In this document: piece by piece, positions 50,288-60,000 of the stretch
Layout of the letters: the number at the start of each line of letters is the position of its first letter
Position numbering within the stretch: the stretch's first letter is position 1
Source: Cryptomeria japonica
Taxonomy: Eukaryota > Streptophyta > Pinopsida > Cupressales > Cupressaceae
Reading direction: 5' to 3'
DNA: 60,000 nucleotides
Assembly (NCBI RefSeq): GCF_030272615.1
Contig: NC_081412.1
Coordinates: 670,992,852 to 671,052,851, forward strand
The notes under the pieces: model-generated
What the model was told of the DNA's origin: nothing
The model's database searches: none
What the model saw: the letters and a program-made list of their open reading frames with translations, nothing else
Translations under genes and position numbers: made by a program

Positions 50288-50576
50288 GAAATACTGAGTT
50301 TGGTTTTCCTCCTGATAGTCCCACTATTCTTTGGTGTGACAATCAGAGTGCTATTCATATTTCTCACAACCTGGTAGAGCATCAGCAGATGAAGCACATT
50401 GAGCTTCACATGCATTTCATCCGTCAGTTGATTTAGGATGGTGTTCTCATTCTGGAGTACATTCCTACTTCCGAGCAGGTTGCAGACATCTTCATGAAAC
50501 CTTTTGCATCGCCGCACTATCTTCAGTTGCGCTCTATGCTTGGGGTGAAGGAATTTGTCCTTGGGGGGTCTTTATG
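50288..50576 (+). pseudogene. copia-type RNase H tail
   Basis: In one frame: SPTILWCDNQSAIHISHN, then HQQMKHIELHMHFIRQL, a TAG, then ILEYIPTSEQVADIFMKPF and a natural end after about 20 codons. These are the last conserved blocks of a copia polyprotein. The rest of pol is gone, removed together with the junction at 50,287. It is non-functional. Confidence 0.9.
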
Positions 50577-50773
50577 AGGCCTTCCTTCCTTCTTCTTTCA
50601 GCATGTTCTTTTATCTCTTTTTGGAGAGGAGTTTTTTCCCACTGGGTTTTCTCCTTTGTCTCCGTTTCATAGAGAATTCTATGTATTTGGGTACCTGATC
50701 AGGCCTTGATGTCGGGACCCATCTTTCATGCTTTTAGTAGTTGTTCTAGGTTTTAGCTTCTCCCTAAGTCTAG

Positions 50774-50785
50774 ATTAAGGGGGGG
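50774..50785 (+). other. Polypurine tract
   Basis: attaaggggggg immediately before the 3' LTR. Confidence 0.9.
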
Positions 50786-51134
50786 TGTTAGAGTAATTGG
50801 GTCTTTACTTGATTAATTAAACAATATTTGTTTAATTCTTTAAGTTCCCAATTATCTTTTTACATTTAAGCTAACATTAGGTGCATATAATTAATTATTA
50901 TGTGCAAGCCTAGGGTTTTCCCTTTTTAGGGTTTCTTAACCTATTAGAGGTTTTTTTTCTTTTCATTGTATTATCTTTTCACAATACTTTTTTGGTGAAT
51001 AGGAGCTCTCATCTTTTGAGAATACTTTTTTGTGTGTTCTTCAGATTTTGCTTCATTGCTTCTCCTTGTAACAAGTTATTCGGCTTGCAGAAGATCTTCA
51101 GGCTACTGTGGGGTTGTATTTCTCAACTCCTATA
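50786..51134 (+). repeat. 3' LTR of the copia-type element
   Basis: 349 bases; lacks a short ttaattaat-type stretch and some bases present in the 5' copy, with the same ends. Confidence 0.95.
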
Positions 51135-51738
51135 GACCAGATGTTGCTATTATTACGTACAATGAATTTACCCATTGTGATGCTAATGGTGAATTTTGTC
51201 ATGGAAATGATGATCCTTCTAGTGGTCCAAGAAGCAATTTTGCACCAAGATTATCAAATGAGTGTAAATCATATATTGAAACCTTATTACTAATGGGTGT
51301 GGGGATTGACACAATATGCAAGCAATGCTACTTAGATCGTGGTTTGACTAAATTGATGAATAAGAGGGACACAAGTTTGTTGAGAAAAGATGTGTTGAAT
51401 GCATGGAAAAGAGTACGCTCCCTTCAATCTCAAAAAAATAAAGATGATGCAAAAAGTTTAAGCTTGTGGCATGTAGAGGGGAAAGATAATTTTTTCTACT
51501 ATAAAAGACCAAACAATGTGGAAAATATTCCATTTATCATGGGCATTCAAACACCATGGATGCGAGAAATGATGGTGAAACATTCACATAACTCAATCAT
51601 TGCAATGGATTCCACATTCTCAACAAATAAATATGGTGTAAGTAAAATAATGTTGCCCATATTTATGTATCTTAAATTAATATTTGATACTTATTTTCTA
51701 TGTATTTCTTCATAGATATCTTTTATTTATTGATATAG

Positions 51739-53005
51739 TTTATTCATGTGCAATATGAGTTGTATACATTGCTTGTATTTGATGAACAAGAGGCCGACAT
51801 ACCTATTGCATGGGCCATATCCTCAAGAAATAAAGTTGAGGATATAAATGAATGGCTTACAGAGGTTTATAAAAGAGGAAAACAGAGGAAAGAAGATTGT
51901 CATGTCAATGCATTCATGATAGATGATGCTAGTGCTAAGATTGAGGCAGTCAGGTTTTTATTGACTTTAATTTTTTTTTTAATTTAAAATAAATTCAACC
52001 CATTTTAATTACTTAATATTTAGTTTGAATGTTACTTATGAACAATAAATTTTGTTTCAATGTTACTTATGAACTTTTATAATGTAACTTGTAGATTATC
52101 CTTTAATTGTCGGATACTTTTATGTATTTGGCATGTGTGAAGGGCATGGTTGAAGAATGTGTATAGGTAAGTCAATCTTTAATTGAAATATGTCAAATAT
52201 TACATAGTGCAAAATCATATCTAAGTAATTTTTTTTATAATTTAGGTATGTCAACAATAAGGATATTGCAACAAGTATGTTCAATAGATTGGGTGAAATA
52301 ATGTACACAAAGAGTGATGATGAAGGCATTATTACTCAGTCGATAAAAAAATTCATGGAAGATTTCAAAGAAGAAAAAAAAATTATTGATTACTTTCAAA
52401 AACTTGGTGTCATGATGAGAGGCATATTGGTAAGTTCACCAAATTATTCATTATGGTATCTATGTATTTACATCATTTTATTTGATTTTTGTTTGACATG
52501 ATTATATTTGTTTGTTTACCAATGTGGGCCAAAAACTTTCGAAGCTTTCCTCATGCAAATCAAGAAACTAATGCTTTCATAGAATCGTACCACTTCCATA
52601 TCAAGAGTCACCAAATAAGTTATTGTGCTAAGAAATGTTCAAGGAGAATGGACTGGCTTATCTATGTACTTCTTCATAGGGTAGAGCCCTTCTATAAAAA
52701 TAAAAGATATTTGCAGCTATCTGGGTTTCGAACAAACTTCAAAAAGGAATGATATTACATAACTGCATTAGAAAGATAAAAAATAATACCAGATGCAGAT
52801 TGTCATCCATATGATCTTCTCCATAACACATATAAGATGAGAAGCCAAACTATTCCAACCAAATGGTATTTTGTAAGAAAATTTGGACCTGATTTTTATG
52901 TGTGTGATTGTGAGTGGGGGAAAAGAGGAAATAGATGCAAACATGTGTTGAAGATTTTAGATCTTCTAAAGAGAAACAAAACAAATGAGCAAGATCAAGG
53001 TATTG
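51739..53005 (+). pseudogene. MULE transposase catalytic core and SWIM finger, broken
   Basis: Exons 51,739-51,953, 52,095-52,166, 52,246-52,429 and about 52,523-53,005 join in phase at canonical GT/AG sites, except that the last acceptor is lost (ccaa where an AG is expected). They encode YELYTLLVFDEQEADIPIAW, the second catalytic region NAFMIDDASAKIEAVR, the C...H block LLCIWHV, and the SWIM finger CDCEWGKRGNRCKH. The enzyme would cut and join the MULE ends. Stops: TGA at 52,138 inside the WHV-RAW block (CGA expected), TGA at 52,750 and TAA at 52,777. It is therefore a pseudogene. Confidence 0.88.
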
Positions 53006-54505
53006 GTAAGGTCCATTTGAGATATAAGTTTAATATTCATATTTTTAATGATTATTATATTTTTTCTCAAAACTAACTAGATTAATCTTATTAAGTTACA
53101 TAAGGTGTTACTCTATTGGTTGATGATGACCACGATGTCAGAGGGAGTCTTATTCATGAAAATATCACTACAGGTAATGTTGATATTGTCTTTACAATTA
53201 AATATTAAATAATTTTATGGTTATCAAAATTAATTAAATCTTATTTCAAATGCAGATAGTTGTGTTCAATTAGAAGATCAAGATGTGTCTGGAGTTGTCA
53301 TTGGTGAAGACCAAAGAATGAGTAAAATTCTAAATCGTCATTTTATAATCAAATATTTAGATTCTTTAAATTATTTTTTTACTTAATCACATTTTTTTTA
53401 TAATACAAATGATTGGAATTCATTTGGTGCTTCCTCTAATAAATTTCAAAATTTTGTTCATTATTTGAATTCATTACTCCAAAATTTACCAACAAGAGCA
53501 GATGAAAGAAATATTTTTAGTGAATGTGTTGAGAGATTTAGAAAAGATATTGATGTATCTCTTTCTTCCAAATTTACACCAAACCCTGGGTTAGAGAACA
53601 TGCCTATCAAATGAATGCCACCATGGTTTAGTCTAAGTAAAATGCACAAACATCATTCTATTCATCAAAGACGTAATGCCATTTCTCAAGACTTTAACAA
53701 AAGAGTGGAGTGTGAAAATTTCCAATTCCCCTCTATAGGATGTAGAAAGAAGAAGAAAAAGAAGGTCACTAATCGCTCAGGCATAGCGATACAAGAAGAA
53801 AGTCTTATTATCATGCACCAACAAAGTGAGTACATTTATTATAAAGTATTTTGGTAATTTACATATAAATGTCTTATTTTTATTTCATTTATTAAACATA
53901 TGTTATTCTAGGTTTGGATGATCAAGCAAATACTCGACGACGTCGATTACCTTTTTCCATTGATCTAAACCAAACAATAATAGATGAAATAGACCATATA
54001 GATGGTAATTTTTTAACTATTAAATGTATTTATTAATTCTATAAAAAAATACTCAATTCATATGTCTAATAACTTTTATGTCCTTATTCAAACAAACTAG
54101 ATAAAATTTGTGGAGATCAACCATCAATGGCCAATGTTATCCCCACTCAGACATTTCGACAAGCCAATCCAGGTATTAAATAATATAATATTCTTCATAT
54201 TAATTACATAATGTGGCTTTATGGTTGAACATTTTATCTAAGTTGATGTGCATGTTTTTGCAGTTTTAAATGATCAACAAATACATGAAGAACATATGTT
54301 GCCCTTTCCTACGGATCTTAACCAAACAACAACAATGGATGCAATGCAAACTAGAGATGGTAAGAAAATTGAAAATTAAATTTCAATCAAATTTTGGATC
54401 TTTAACTTCTAAATTAATTTTATTTAAGTTGACATGTTAAATATGCATGTTATTGTAGCTTTAAATGATCGGGAAAAAAATGATGAATTGAACTTCAATC
54501 AATAA
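53006..54505 (+). pseudogene. MULE gene, small 3' exons with repeated motif
   Basis: A series of short exon-like pieces separated by gt...ag introns: about 53,110-53,170, 53,255-53,320, 53,405-53,826, 53,912-54,003, 54,101-54,170, 54,264-54,360 and 54,460-54,505. The long piece holds FVHYLNSLLQNLPTRADERN, an in-frame TGA, and a basic run (CRKKKKKKVTNR) that may be a nuclear signal. Two pieces are clearly related to each other: LDDQANTRRRRLPFSIDLNQ and LNDQQIHEEHMLPFPTDLNQ. The predicted end is LNDREKNDELNFNQ and TAA at 54,503. Exon limits are by eye. Confidence 0.55.
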
Positions 54506-54620
54506 TGAGTATTTTACTTGTAAAAACATTATGAATTGAACTTCAATCAATAATGAGTCTTTTACTTGTAAAAAGATTATGAAATGAACTTGAATCAATA
54601 ATGATTCTTTTACTTGTAAA
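54484..54620 (+). repeat. Three tandem copies of a 48-base unit across the stop codon
   Basis: Each unit has tgaattgaacttcaatcaat then tttacttgtaaa. The first copy contains the last codons of the MULE gene. 48 bases equals 16 codons. Confidence 0.85.
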
Positions 54621-56080
54621 TTAATTTTATAACTAGCTCATTATATGTTCAAGTATTAATGATACTATAATGGAGGATCGTGGTCAATGTTTTCCTGGAT
54701 AACCATTATGGTGTATGATACTTTATTGTAATGGATTATTTATTGAGTGTGTAACTCTATTTAGAAATTGGATATTTGATGGAGTGGCTTGTTTTTTCAA
54801 GATAGAGACATTATTTGCATACTATATTTTTGAGCTGGACTACTATTGTGTATGTGAGAAATTGGCTAAATCCATTATGAATTATATTCATTTTATGACA
54901 TTAGCATGCAATTTTCTTTGGGTCATGTTATTTTTACATGATACTTCAAATATGTTTTGACATCTAACATGTCATGTGTTGTGTAAAATTTTAATGATTT
55001 TGAGGTGTACACAAAAGAAATTGTCACTTGATTAAGAATGCAAAACTATAAACATTCACCAAAACTAATAGAGACATGAACTAACTTGTCTAGAACCCTT
55101 GATAGTAAACAAGTCAATAAAACACTATATAGGTGTCTAGTAGGATTTTGATTTATTTGACTAGTACTTGTCCATACATATCTTATCCAAATAGAATCTT
55201 GTTCCAATTTAAAACTCATTCAAGCTAATAATTGATTTAACTATGAAGTGGGTTCTATTTAAATCTTCAAGGAAAACATAGAACTTCATATTGAAATATT
55301 CAAAGCATCTCCATTTTAGAAAAGAAAAGGCATCATTAAAATGAGAATATTGTTTATTTTATTCTATCGAATTAACAAGCATGAGTATTTGGTTCTATTC
55401 TTTATAAGTAGGGCAGGATGTATAATTCACTTATTTTTCTATTTATCTTATATCATAGTCCAAAAACAAGTTGTCTAGAGCTTGATCTGGTATAACTAAG
55501 TTATCAATGATAAACATAGGTACAACAATAAATGAGAGAAAAAATGGTTAACTTATTCATGTATGAAACATTAATTTAATTTTATGAATAATACCACTTT
55601 TATTGTATAAAAAAATTCTATTTAATTTTGTATAAATCATTAATTTAATTTCATCAATTTAATTTAAAATTATTAGTACATTAAAAATATAGTTGTTGAA
55701 TAATTTAAAATTATTAGTACAATCAATTGATAGAGAAAATATGTTAGAAAAATTAAAATATAAACATGGAAAAAATAATGATATATAATCATTAAAATAG
55801 TAATTAACAACCCGTTTAAATAAATTCACTAAAATGAAAAAATATTTTTACATACAACGACAATCATTATAAATTTATTTGGATTAAAAAAGAAACATGT
55901 TGAATTAATATATTTATTTTGATAATATTTTTTTTTTAAAAAAATCAACATACATTTTTTCCAAATTTCTTAAAAAATAATTCAATTAAAGAAAATAATC
56001 CAAAAACATGGAAACAAAATTTTTGAAAAAAATATTTTAAAAAAATTAAATTTTTTTTGTTTTTATTAATATTTTTTAAA
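54621..56080. other. AT-rich 3' part of the MULE, no gene
   Basis: No supported ORF. The last 500 bases are extremely AT-rich up to the right inverted repeat. Confidence 0.45.
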
Positions 56081-56295
56081 GCAAGTAAACCACGTGTTGA
56101 GGATTAATGGCAGGAAGAGTGCATAAAACCGGGTGTTCAGGATTAATGGCAGGGAGATCCGTGTGATGTATGGGTTGATGGGACCATTTGAGTTTGATTG
56201 GATGGCCATCGACGAGCATGATGACATGGCATGACATGGGGGCATCCGATGGAGAAGGCATGGCAGCGGGCCATTTTGTTTGCTGCATAGCCATT
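56081..56295 (-). repeat. Right terminal inverted repeat of the MULE
   Basis: 56,081-56,246 is the inverted partner of 33,264-33,430. 56,240-56,295 additionally matches the outer part of the sequence at 25,960 (gcgggccattttgt). The copia element to the right ends abruptly here without its LTR. Confidence 0.7.
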
Positions 56296-56429
56296 GCCTA
56301 AATTAATTACATTAACTATCTTGAATTTATGCATATAATCTAGCAAATATGGGTCCCAACTTAAAGCCTGGTTAGGTACCCATTTACAATCATCTATTGA
56401 CCTAATAATGATAGGAATTCACTATAATC

Positions 56430-56830
56430 TCCCTGAATTACAGACATTAGAGAGACTTGTGACTTTTCGTAAACCCAAAAGATTTCTCAAAAATACAACC
56501 TTAGTCTCACATAATGTCTTGGTAAAAATATGCACGATCTAATCCTCTGATTTACAATATTGAAGATGAATCACCTGATGTTGGATGCGATACCAGATAT
56601 AATGATGATAGACCTCTATATGCTTTGTTGGTGCATGAAACCTTGGATTCTTGGACAATAAGATGGCACTTTGATTGTCACAATGCAGTACTGAAGGTCC
56701 AGTCTTGTGTTACTTGAGTAGTGAGAGAATAGCTCGTGGCCAAGTGATTTCTTTAGTTGCTTCATTTGCTGAAGTATATTCGGCCTCTGTAGTAGAAAGA
56801 GAAGTAGTAGACTATTTCATACTACACCAT
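56430..56830 (-). pseudogene. copia RNase H
   Basis: The minus strand reads STTEAEYTSANEATKEITW, then LHCDNQSAILLSKNPRFHA, then PTKHIEVYHHYI and IVHIFTKTL, the family blocks in order. At least three in-frame stops are present, one just before HKTGPSVLHCD. The protein is dead. It lies 3' of the reverse transcriptase, as expected. Confidence 0.88.
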
Positions 56831-56973
56831 GAAATTGGACCCAAAACAAGAGAGACAACATAACTTGGAGTTTATTTGCGATCATTTGCACATCCTACCC
56901 AATCTGAATCTGAATACCCAACAAGCTATAGATCTCCATGAGAAGAATAATAAAAATCTATTTTCAAATTTCC

Positions 56974-58235
56974 TTACACATATCTCAATATTCTCTTTGC
57001 TGCAACCCAATGTGGAAGCTTAGGAGAGCTCAAAAATCTTGAAACAACACTTACTGCAAAAGAAATATATGGTCGAGTATGAGCCAAGTACACCAAACTT
57101 CCAACCAATTGCCCATATAAGGTAGGATCAACATCCTCACCTTCCATATCCTTGATCAATTTTAAACTTTCTTAACAAATCTAGAGCATACTTGGTTTGA
57201 GAGAGATAAATACCATCTTCTTTTTGCCATTCTTGAATAACAAGAAAGTAGTGTAGAAAACCAGGATCTGTCATTTCAAATGCATCTTGTAATTTTAACT
57301 TCATGTCACTAATTTGATTCATGTTATGTCTTGTAATGATAAGATCATCAACATAAATTTCAATAATTAGTAGTCCATCATTATCAAATTCCTTCACATA
57401 CAAGTTTGGATCATGAGGACTATTATTGAAACCTTGAGTTTGGAAATATTCATCATTTTTAGCATACCAAGCCCTTGGAGCTTGTTTCAAACCATATAGT
57501 GACTTTTTTAATTTGCAAACCATCTGTTCTTGTCCTGGAATTACAAATCCATGGGGTTGAGACATAGAAATTTCTTCATCAATTTCACCATTCAAAAATG
57601 CATTCTTGACATCCATTTGGTGAAGAGACCACTTAAAATGAGTTGTCAACGCTATAATAGTCCTGATAGTGCTAATCTTTGCTACTGGGCCAAAAAAATT
57701 TGTGTAGTCAATTCCCTCTTTCTATGAATGCCCTTTGGCTACTAATCTTGCCTTGTGTTTTTCAATGCTACCATTTGACTTGAATTTAATTTTATACACT
57801 CACTTGTTTTTTACCACTTTTTTGCCTTTGGGCAAGTCCACCAATTCCCAAGTGTTATTCTTTATCAAATAATTATATCCATTTTGCATAGCTTGTTCCC
57901 ATTCTTGTTTTCTTTTATCCTCATCATATGTTTGTGGATCATTAGTCTTCATTATGGTAATCATTAGAGCATAATTAACTTGATGAGTCTTTTGATAAAT
58001 TTCTTGAAGACTCTTGGTTTTTGGACTTCTAGATTCCTCATCTATATCAAAAGTGTCCTTTGAACATTCATTGCTTTCAAAAACATTAAATATCCATTAT
58101 TATATATGGCCACTTGTGGAATAGGAGAGAAATTTTTAATATCTTCAAATCCTTCATTAAACTTGACATCCCTACTTATGAACACATCCTCCACACTAGC
58201 ATCATACAATTTATATCTTTTCCTTTGATCATCAT
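56974..58235 (-). pseudogene. copia reverse transcriptase and upstream linker
   Basis: The longest open part (57,137-57,649) shows WSLHQMDVKNAFLNGEIDEE with a catalytic Asp, CKLKKSLYGLKQAPRAWYAK, IYVDDLIIT (YVDD box) and TDPGFLHYFLVIQEW. The next piece (56,974-57,159), in another frame, continues VGSLVYLAHTRPYISFAVSV and KRILRYV. Upstream (57,730-57,950) the same family text occurs (IEKHKARLVAKGHS, VYKIKF) with a TGA where Trp is expected before VYKIKF. The linker to integrase reaches 58,235, where the solo LTR begins. Confidence 0.9.
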
Positions 58236-58257
58236 TGTAGACACCTAAAATTGTCCA

Positions 58258-58500
58258 GTCTAATTAAATAAATATTTTATTTATTTAATTACTTTAGCCT
58301 AATTCTTCTATTAATTGAATAAATCTTTATTTATTTAATTAATTTATTTACCCTCTTCTAGCCTTATTTCTCATTTAAATAAATACATTTATTTATTTAA
58401 ATTATCCTTTTCTTAAATTAAATAAATATCTTATTTATTTAATTGATCCCACTTCCTCTATTAATTAAATAAATCTTTATTTATTTGATTAATTCATTAA
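58258..58500. repeat. Five AT-rich palindromes in the solo LTR
   Basis: Units of the form attaaataaatattttattt with their own reverse complement, at about 58,262, 58,312, 58,370, 58,415 and 58,463. Each is 25-30 bases, and they are spaced 45-58 bases apart by pyrimidine-rich linkers. Confidence 0.85.
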
Positions 58501-58655
58501 CCTTTTCTACTCATGACACATGTCATTCATCTCTTAATTCATACACTACCTACCCTCTCATTATTTTCTTATTTTCTCTACCTACCCTCTAATCATAGCC
58601 GACCATTTATCTTTTACACCTCTCAATCTTATCCCTCCATTTCATATAGTGTCTT

Positions 58656-58665
58656 CTATATAAGG
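58656..58665 (+). promoter_or_regulatory. TATA box of the solo LTR
   Basis: ctatataagg, about 360 bases before the LTR end and followed by CT/AC-rich sequence, is a normal place for the U3/R promoter. Confidence 0.6.
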
Positions 58666-59022
58666 AGATGCTTTCTTCATTATCAACCCTGGACATATAC
58701 ATTCTAATCAAGTATCCTAGCATTCGAACTTTCATACGCGATCAAGCCTACTTGCAACCACATTTCCGTTCTTTGTTGAGCTCTTGTGCACACATAAAAT
58801 TTGAGAGCAAATATATCAATCAAGATCAATGGAGATAGGAAGAATGGAGATTCAAACCCTATTGGACATGTGATGGTATAATCTTTGTGATTTCATTTGA
58901 TTTGCATTGTCTTAGGTAATCTTCATATGTTATGGTGGATCTTTGTTGTTGCTAGGCTAGGGTTTTGTGGTTGAATTCATTTAGTCTTTCAATTATTGTT
59001 GTATCCATTTTCACCGTAAACA

Positions 59023-59560
59023 ATCATAACCCACAAAGATGCACTTAACACTCTTCTTATCAAATTTTTTTTCTCTAATCTCATCTGGCACATGAGAAAA
59101 TGCTTCACATCCAAATACTCTAAAATACTTGACATCTGGTTTTTCTCCACTCCGTGCTTCTTTAGGTGTGATATTTTGCAAACAAGTTGTGGGAGATCTA
59201 TTCAAAATATGAGAAGGAGTATTGACAACCTCATACCAAAGAAACAAAGGAAGATTCTTGGATAGTAGCATACAACGTGCCATTTGTATTAAGCTCATAT
59301 TCTTCCTTTTTGTGACACCATTTTGTTGGGGAGTATATCTATTAGTCATTTCTCTCTTGATCCCATGATACTCACAAAAAGATTTGAACCTATTGTTGAC
59401 ATATTCTCCACCATTATCAGTTCTTATTCTCTTGATCTTATTCCCACTTTGATTTTCCACAAATGTTTTAAACATTTCAAATTTGTGAAACACTTCATCT
59501 TCTTGTTTAAGGAAGTAAACCCAAACTTTTCTTCAAAAATCATCAATGAATGTTAAGATG
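59023..59560 (-). pseudogene. copia integrase core
   Basis: Reads KIKRIRTDNGGEYVNNRFKS with the second catalytic Asp, HGIKREMTNRYTPQQNGVTK, and on to ILNRSPTTCLQNITPKEA and VFGCEAFSHVPDEIR. The position before RKN, catalytic Glu in working copies, is Lys. The first Asp region lies near 59,520-59,560, where the frame is broken by a stop. The C-terminal end KCIFVGYD is the point of solo LTR insertion. Confidence 0.9.
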
Positions 59561-59563
59561 TAC

Positions 59564-60000
59564 CTAGCTTCCCCCCTTTGATGTTGGATTCATAGGCCCA
59601 CATAAATCTCTATGGATAAGTTCAAGAGATTTACTTTCCCTCCATGTAGATCTTTCAAATTTATCTCTATGTTGTTTTCCAGCCATGCATCCCTCACACA
59701 CATTTGTATTTACCTTTATCCAAGGTAGTCCATCAACCATATTCATTTTTGAAAGCATAGACAAACTTTGATAACTTAAATGACCATATCTTTGATGTCA
59801 TAACTCACTTGTGGAAGATCCTATAGTAATATAAGCTTTATTATCAACACTTGCTAAAAATTTGTATATACCATCACTCTCAACTCCACTTGCCACTATA
59901 TTACATCCATCATTAATATTCTTAATTAAACACTTATCTGAATAAAACTCCACTTTATAGCCATGTTGAGTTATTTGACTCATTGAGAGAAGATTTTTAG
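59564..60000 (-). pseudogene. copia protease end and GAG-pre-integrase, running off the window
   Basis: From 60,000 leftward: SQITQHGYKVEFYSDKCLIK and LASVDNKAYITIG, then a stop, then the pre-integrase text HQRYGHLSYQSLSMLSKMNM (59,740-59,800). After it come CEGCMAGKQHRDKFERSTWR, the Cys pair of the integrase zinc motif, and LELIHRDLCGPMNPTS. The protease active site lies outside the window. Confidence 0.88.

Larger units (their letters stand above)
47380..51134 (+). mobile_element. Rearranged copia-type LTR retrotransposon
   Basis: Direct LTRs (47,380-47,750 and 50,786-51,134) are flanked by exact gacca duplications (47,375-47,379 and 51,135-51,139). A perfect primer site follows the first LTR and a polypurine tract precedes the second. 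The interior has a long leader, a gag with stops, an inverted copy of the LTR plus 3' untranslated region (49,811-50,287), and only the tail of RNase H. Protease, integrase and reverse transcriptase are missing. Insertion was into a coding exon of the MULE transposase. The LTR ends are TG...TA rather than TG...CA, in both copies. Confidence 0.95.
46875..51638 (+). pseudogene. MULE transposase, N-terminal exons, split by a copia-type element
   Basis: Exon one (46,875-47,155) starts MGKNKNNKWKSLIELGVQDI and ends at tcaag|gtttg. The next (from 47,253) reads YWCAFGPEDNKEKIRKKKR and RGCQAHFLLRFMYDR. It is cut at 47,379 by the retroelement and resumes in the same frame after 51,139 with DVAIITYNEFTHCDANGEFC. 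The Cys and His spacing suggests a FLYWCH/WRKY-GCM1-like zinc finger for DNA binding, as in MULE and FAR1-type proteins. The part up to SIIAMDSTFSTN brings the first catalytic Asp of the DDE transposase. Without the insertion these exons are open. Confidence 0.82.
33264..56246 (+). mobile_element. Mutator-like element carrying a decayed transposase, with two nested retroelements
   Basis: Inverted repeats of about 165 bases at 33,264-33,430 and 56,081-56,246, roughly four-fifths identical by eye, flank a MULE-type transposase gene on the plus strand. Removing the gypsy element (35,688-46,628) and the copia-type element (47,380-51,134) leaves about 8.3 kb, a reasonable size for an autonomous MULE. 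I could not find the 9 bp target duplication, since the exact outer ends are unclear. Similarity of the right end continues to about 56,295 against the 25,960 copy. The nesting order is MULE first, then both retroelements. Confidence 0.65.
58236..59022 (+). mobile_element. Solo LTR inserted in the copia integrase
   Basis: 787 bases starting tgtagacacc and ending accgtaaaca, flanked by exact atcat duplications (58,231-58,235 and 59,023-59,027). Removing it with one atcat restores the reading frame across GYD and the following Asp. No internal region is present, so it arose by recombination between two LTRs, or this is a full small element without interior. It contains five palindromic AT units and a TATA box. 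Confidence 0.93.
56296..60000 (-). mobile_element. Second family of minus-strand copia element, truncated and open at the window end
   Basis: From the window end leftward: end of protease/GAG-pre-integrase, integrase, reverse transcriptase, RNase H and a 3' untranslated piece. The sequence then stops at the MULE end before any LTR. The 5' part lies beyond 60,000. Several stops and at least one frameshift (near 57,140-57,160) are present. A 787-base solo LTR interrupts it at 58,236-59,022. The 3' untranslated text (gggtacctaaccaggc on the minus strand) resembles that of the 47,380 element. Confidence 0.92.

Overview
The window looks like nuclear intergenic DNA of a land plant with a large, AT-rich, transposon-filled genome. 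The plant assignment is firm: Ty1/copia and Ty3/gypsy elements primed by initiator tRNA-Met, a Mutator-like (MULE) transposase with a SWIM zinc finger, and fragments of a plant-type NLR gene and of a mitochondrial isocitrate dehydrogenase gene. A gymnosperm is my best guess from the wide spacing and degree of decay, but it is not proven. I see no intact host gene, no RNA gene and no CRISPR array. Almost everything with coding character is a broken transposable element.

Region by region. 1-1,582: remnant of an LTR element. 1,583-12,015: a large DNA element with about 29 bp perfect terminal inverted repeats. It carries CT/GA microsatellites, a 1.5 kb minisatellite of palindromic units, and a nested minus-strand copia element (5,154-11,104) with target-site duplications. 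13,331-16,374: a non-autonomous LTR element, with a relative at 22,314. 20,836-21,757: a duplicated segment carrying an NAD-isocitrate dehydrogenase exon fragment. 24,826-25,650: an NLR pseudogene, abutted by an LTR. 25,960-33,262: a possible MULE-like element with diverged inverted ends, containing exon-like pieces and a second CT-minisatellite-GA block.

33,264-56,246 is best explained as one Mutator-like element. Inverted ends of about 165 bp flank a decayed transposase gene (46,875-54,505). A chromovirus-like gypsy element (35,688-46,628, 2.7 kb LTRs, 5 bp duplication attat) sits in an intron. A rearranged copia-type element (47,380-51,134, duplication gacca) splits a coding exon. 56,296-60,000: a fourth, minus-strand copia element running off the window, interrupted by a 787 bp solo LTR with duplication atcat.

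The most unusual item is a 131-codon open reading frame (43,410-43,805, minus) between the primer-binding site and gag of the gypsy element. Its first residues copy the histone H3 tail around K4 and K9. Premature stops in the gypsy gag-pol, the copia gag and the MULE gene are mostly of the kind made by C-to-T change, as expected from long silencing by cytosine methylation.
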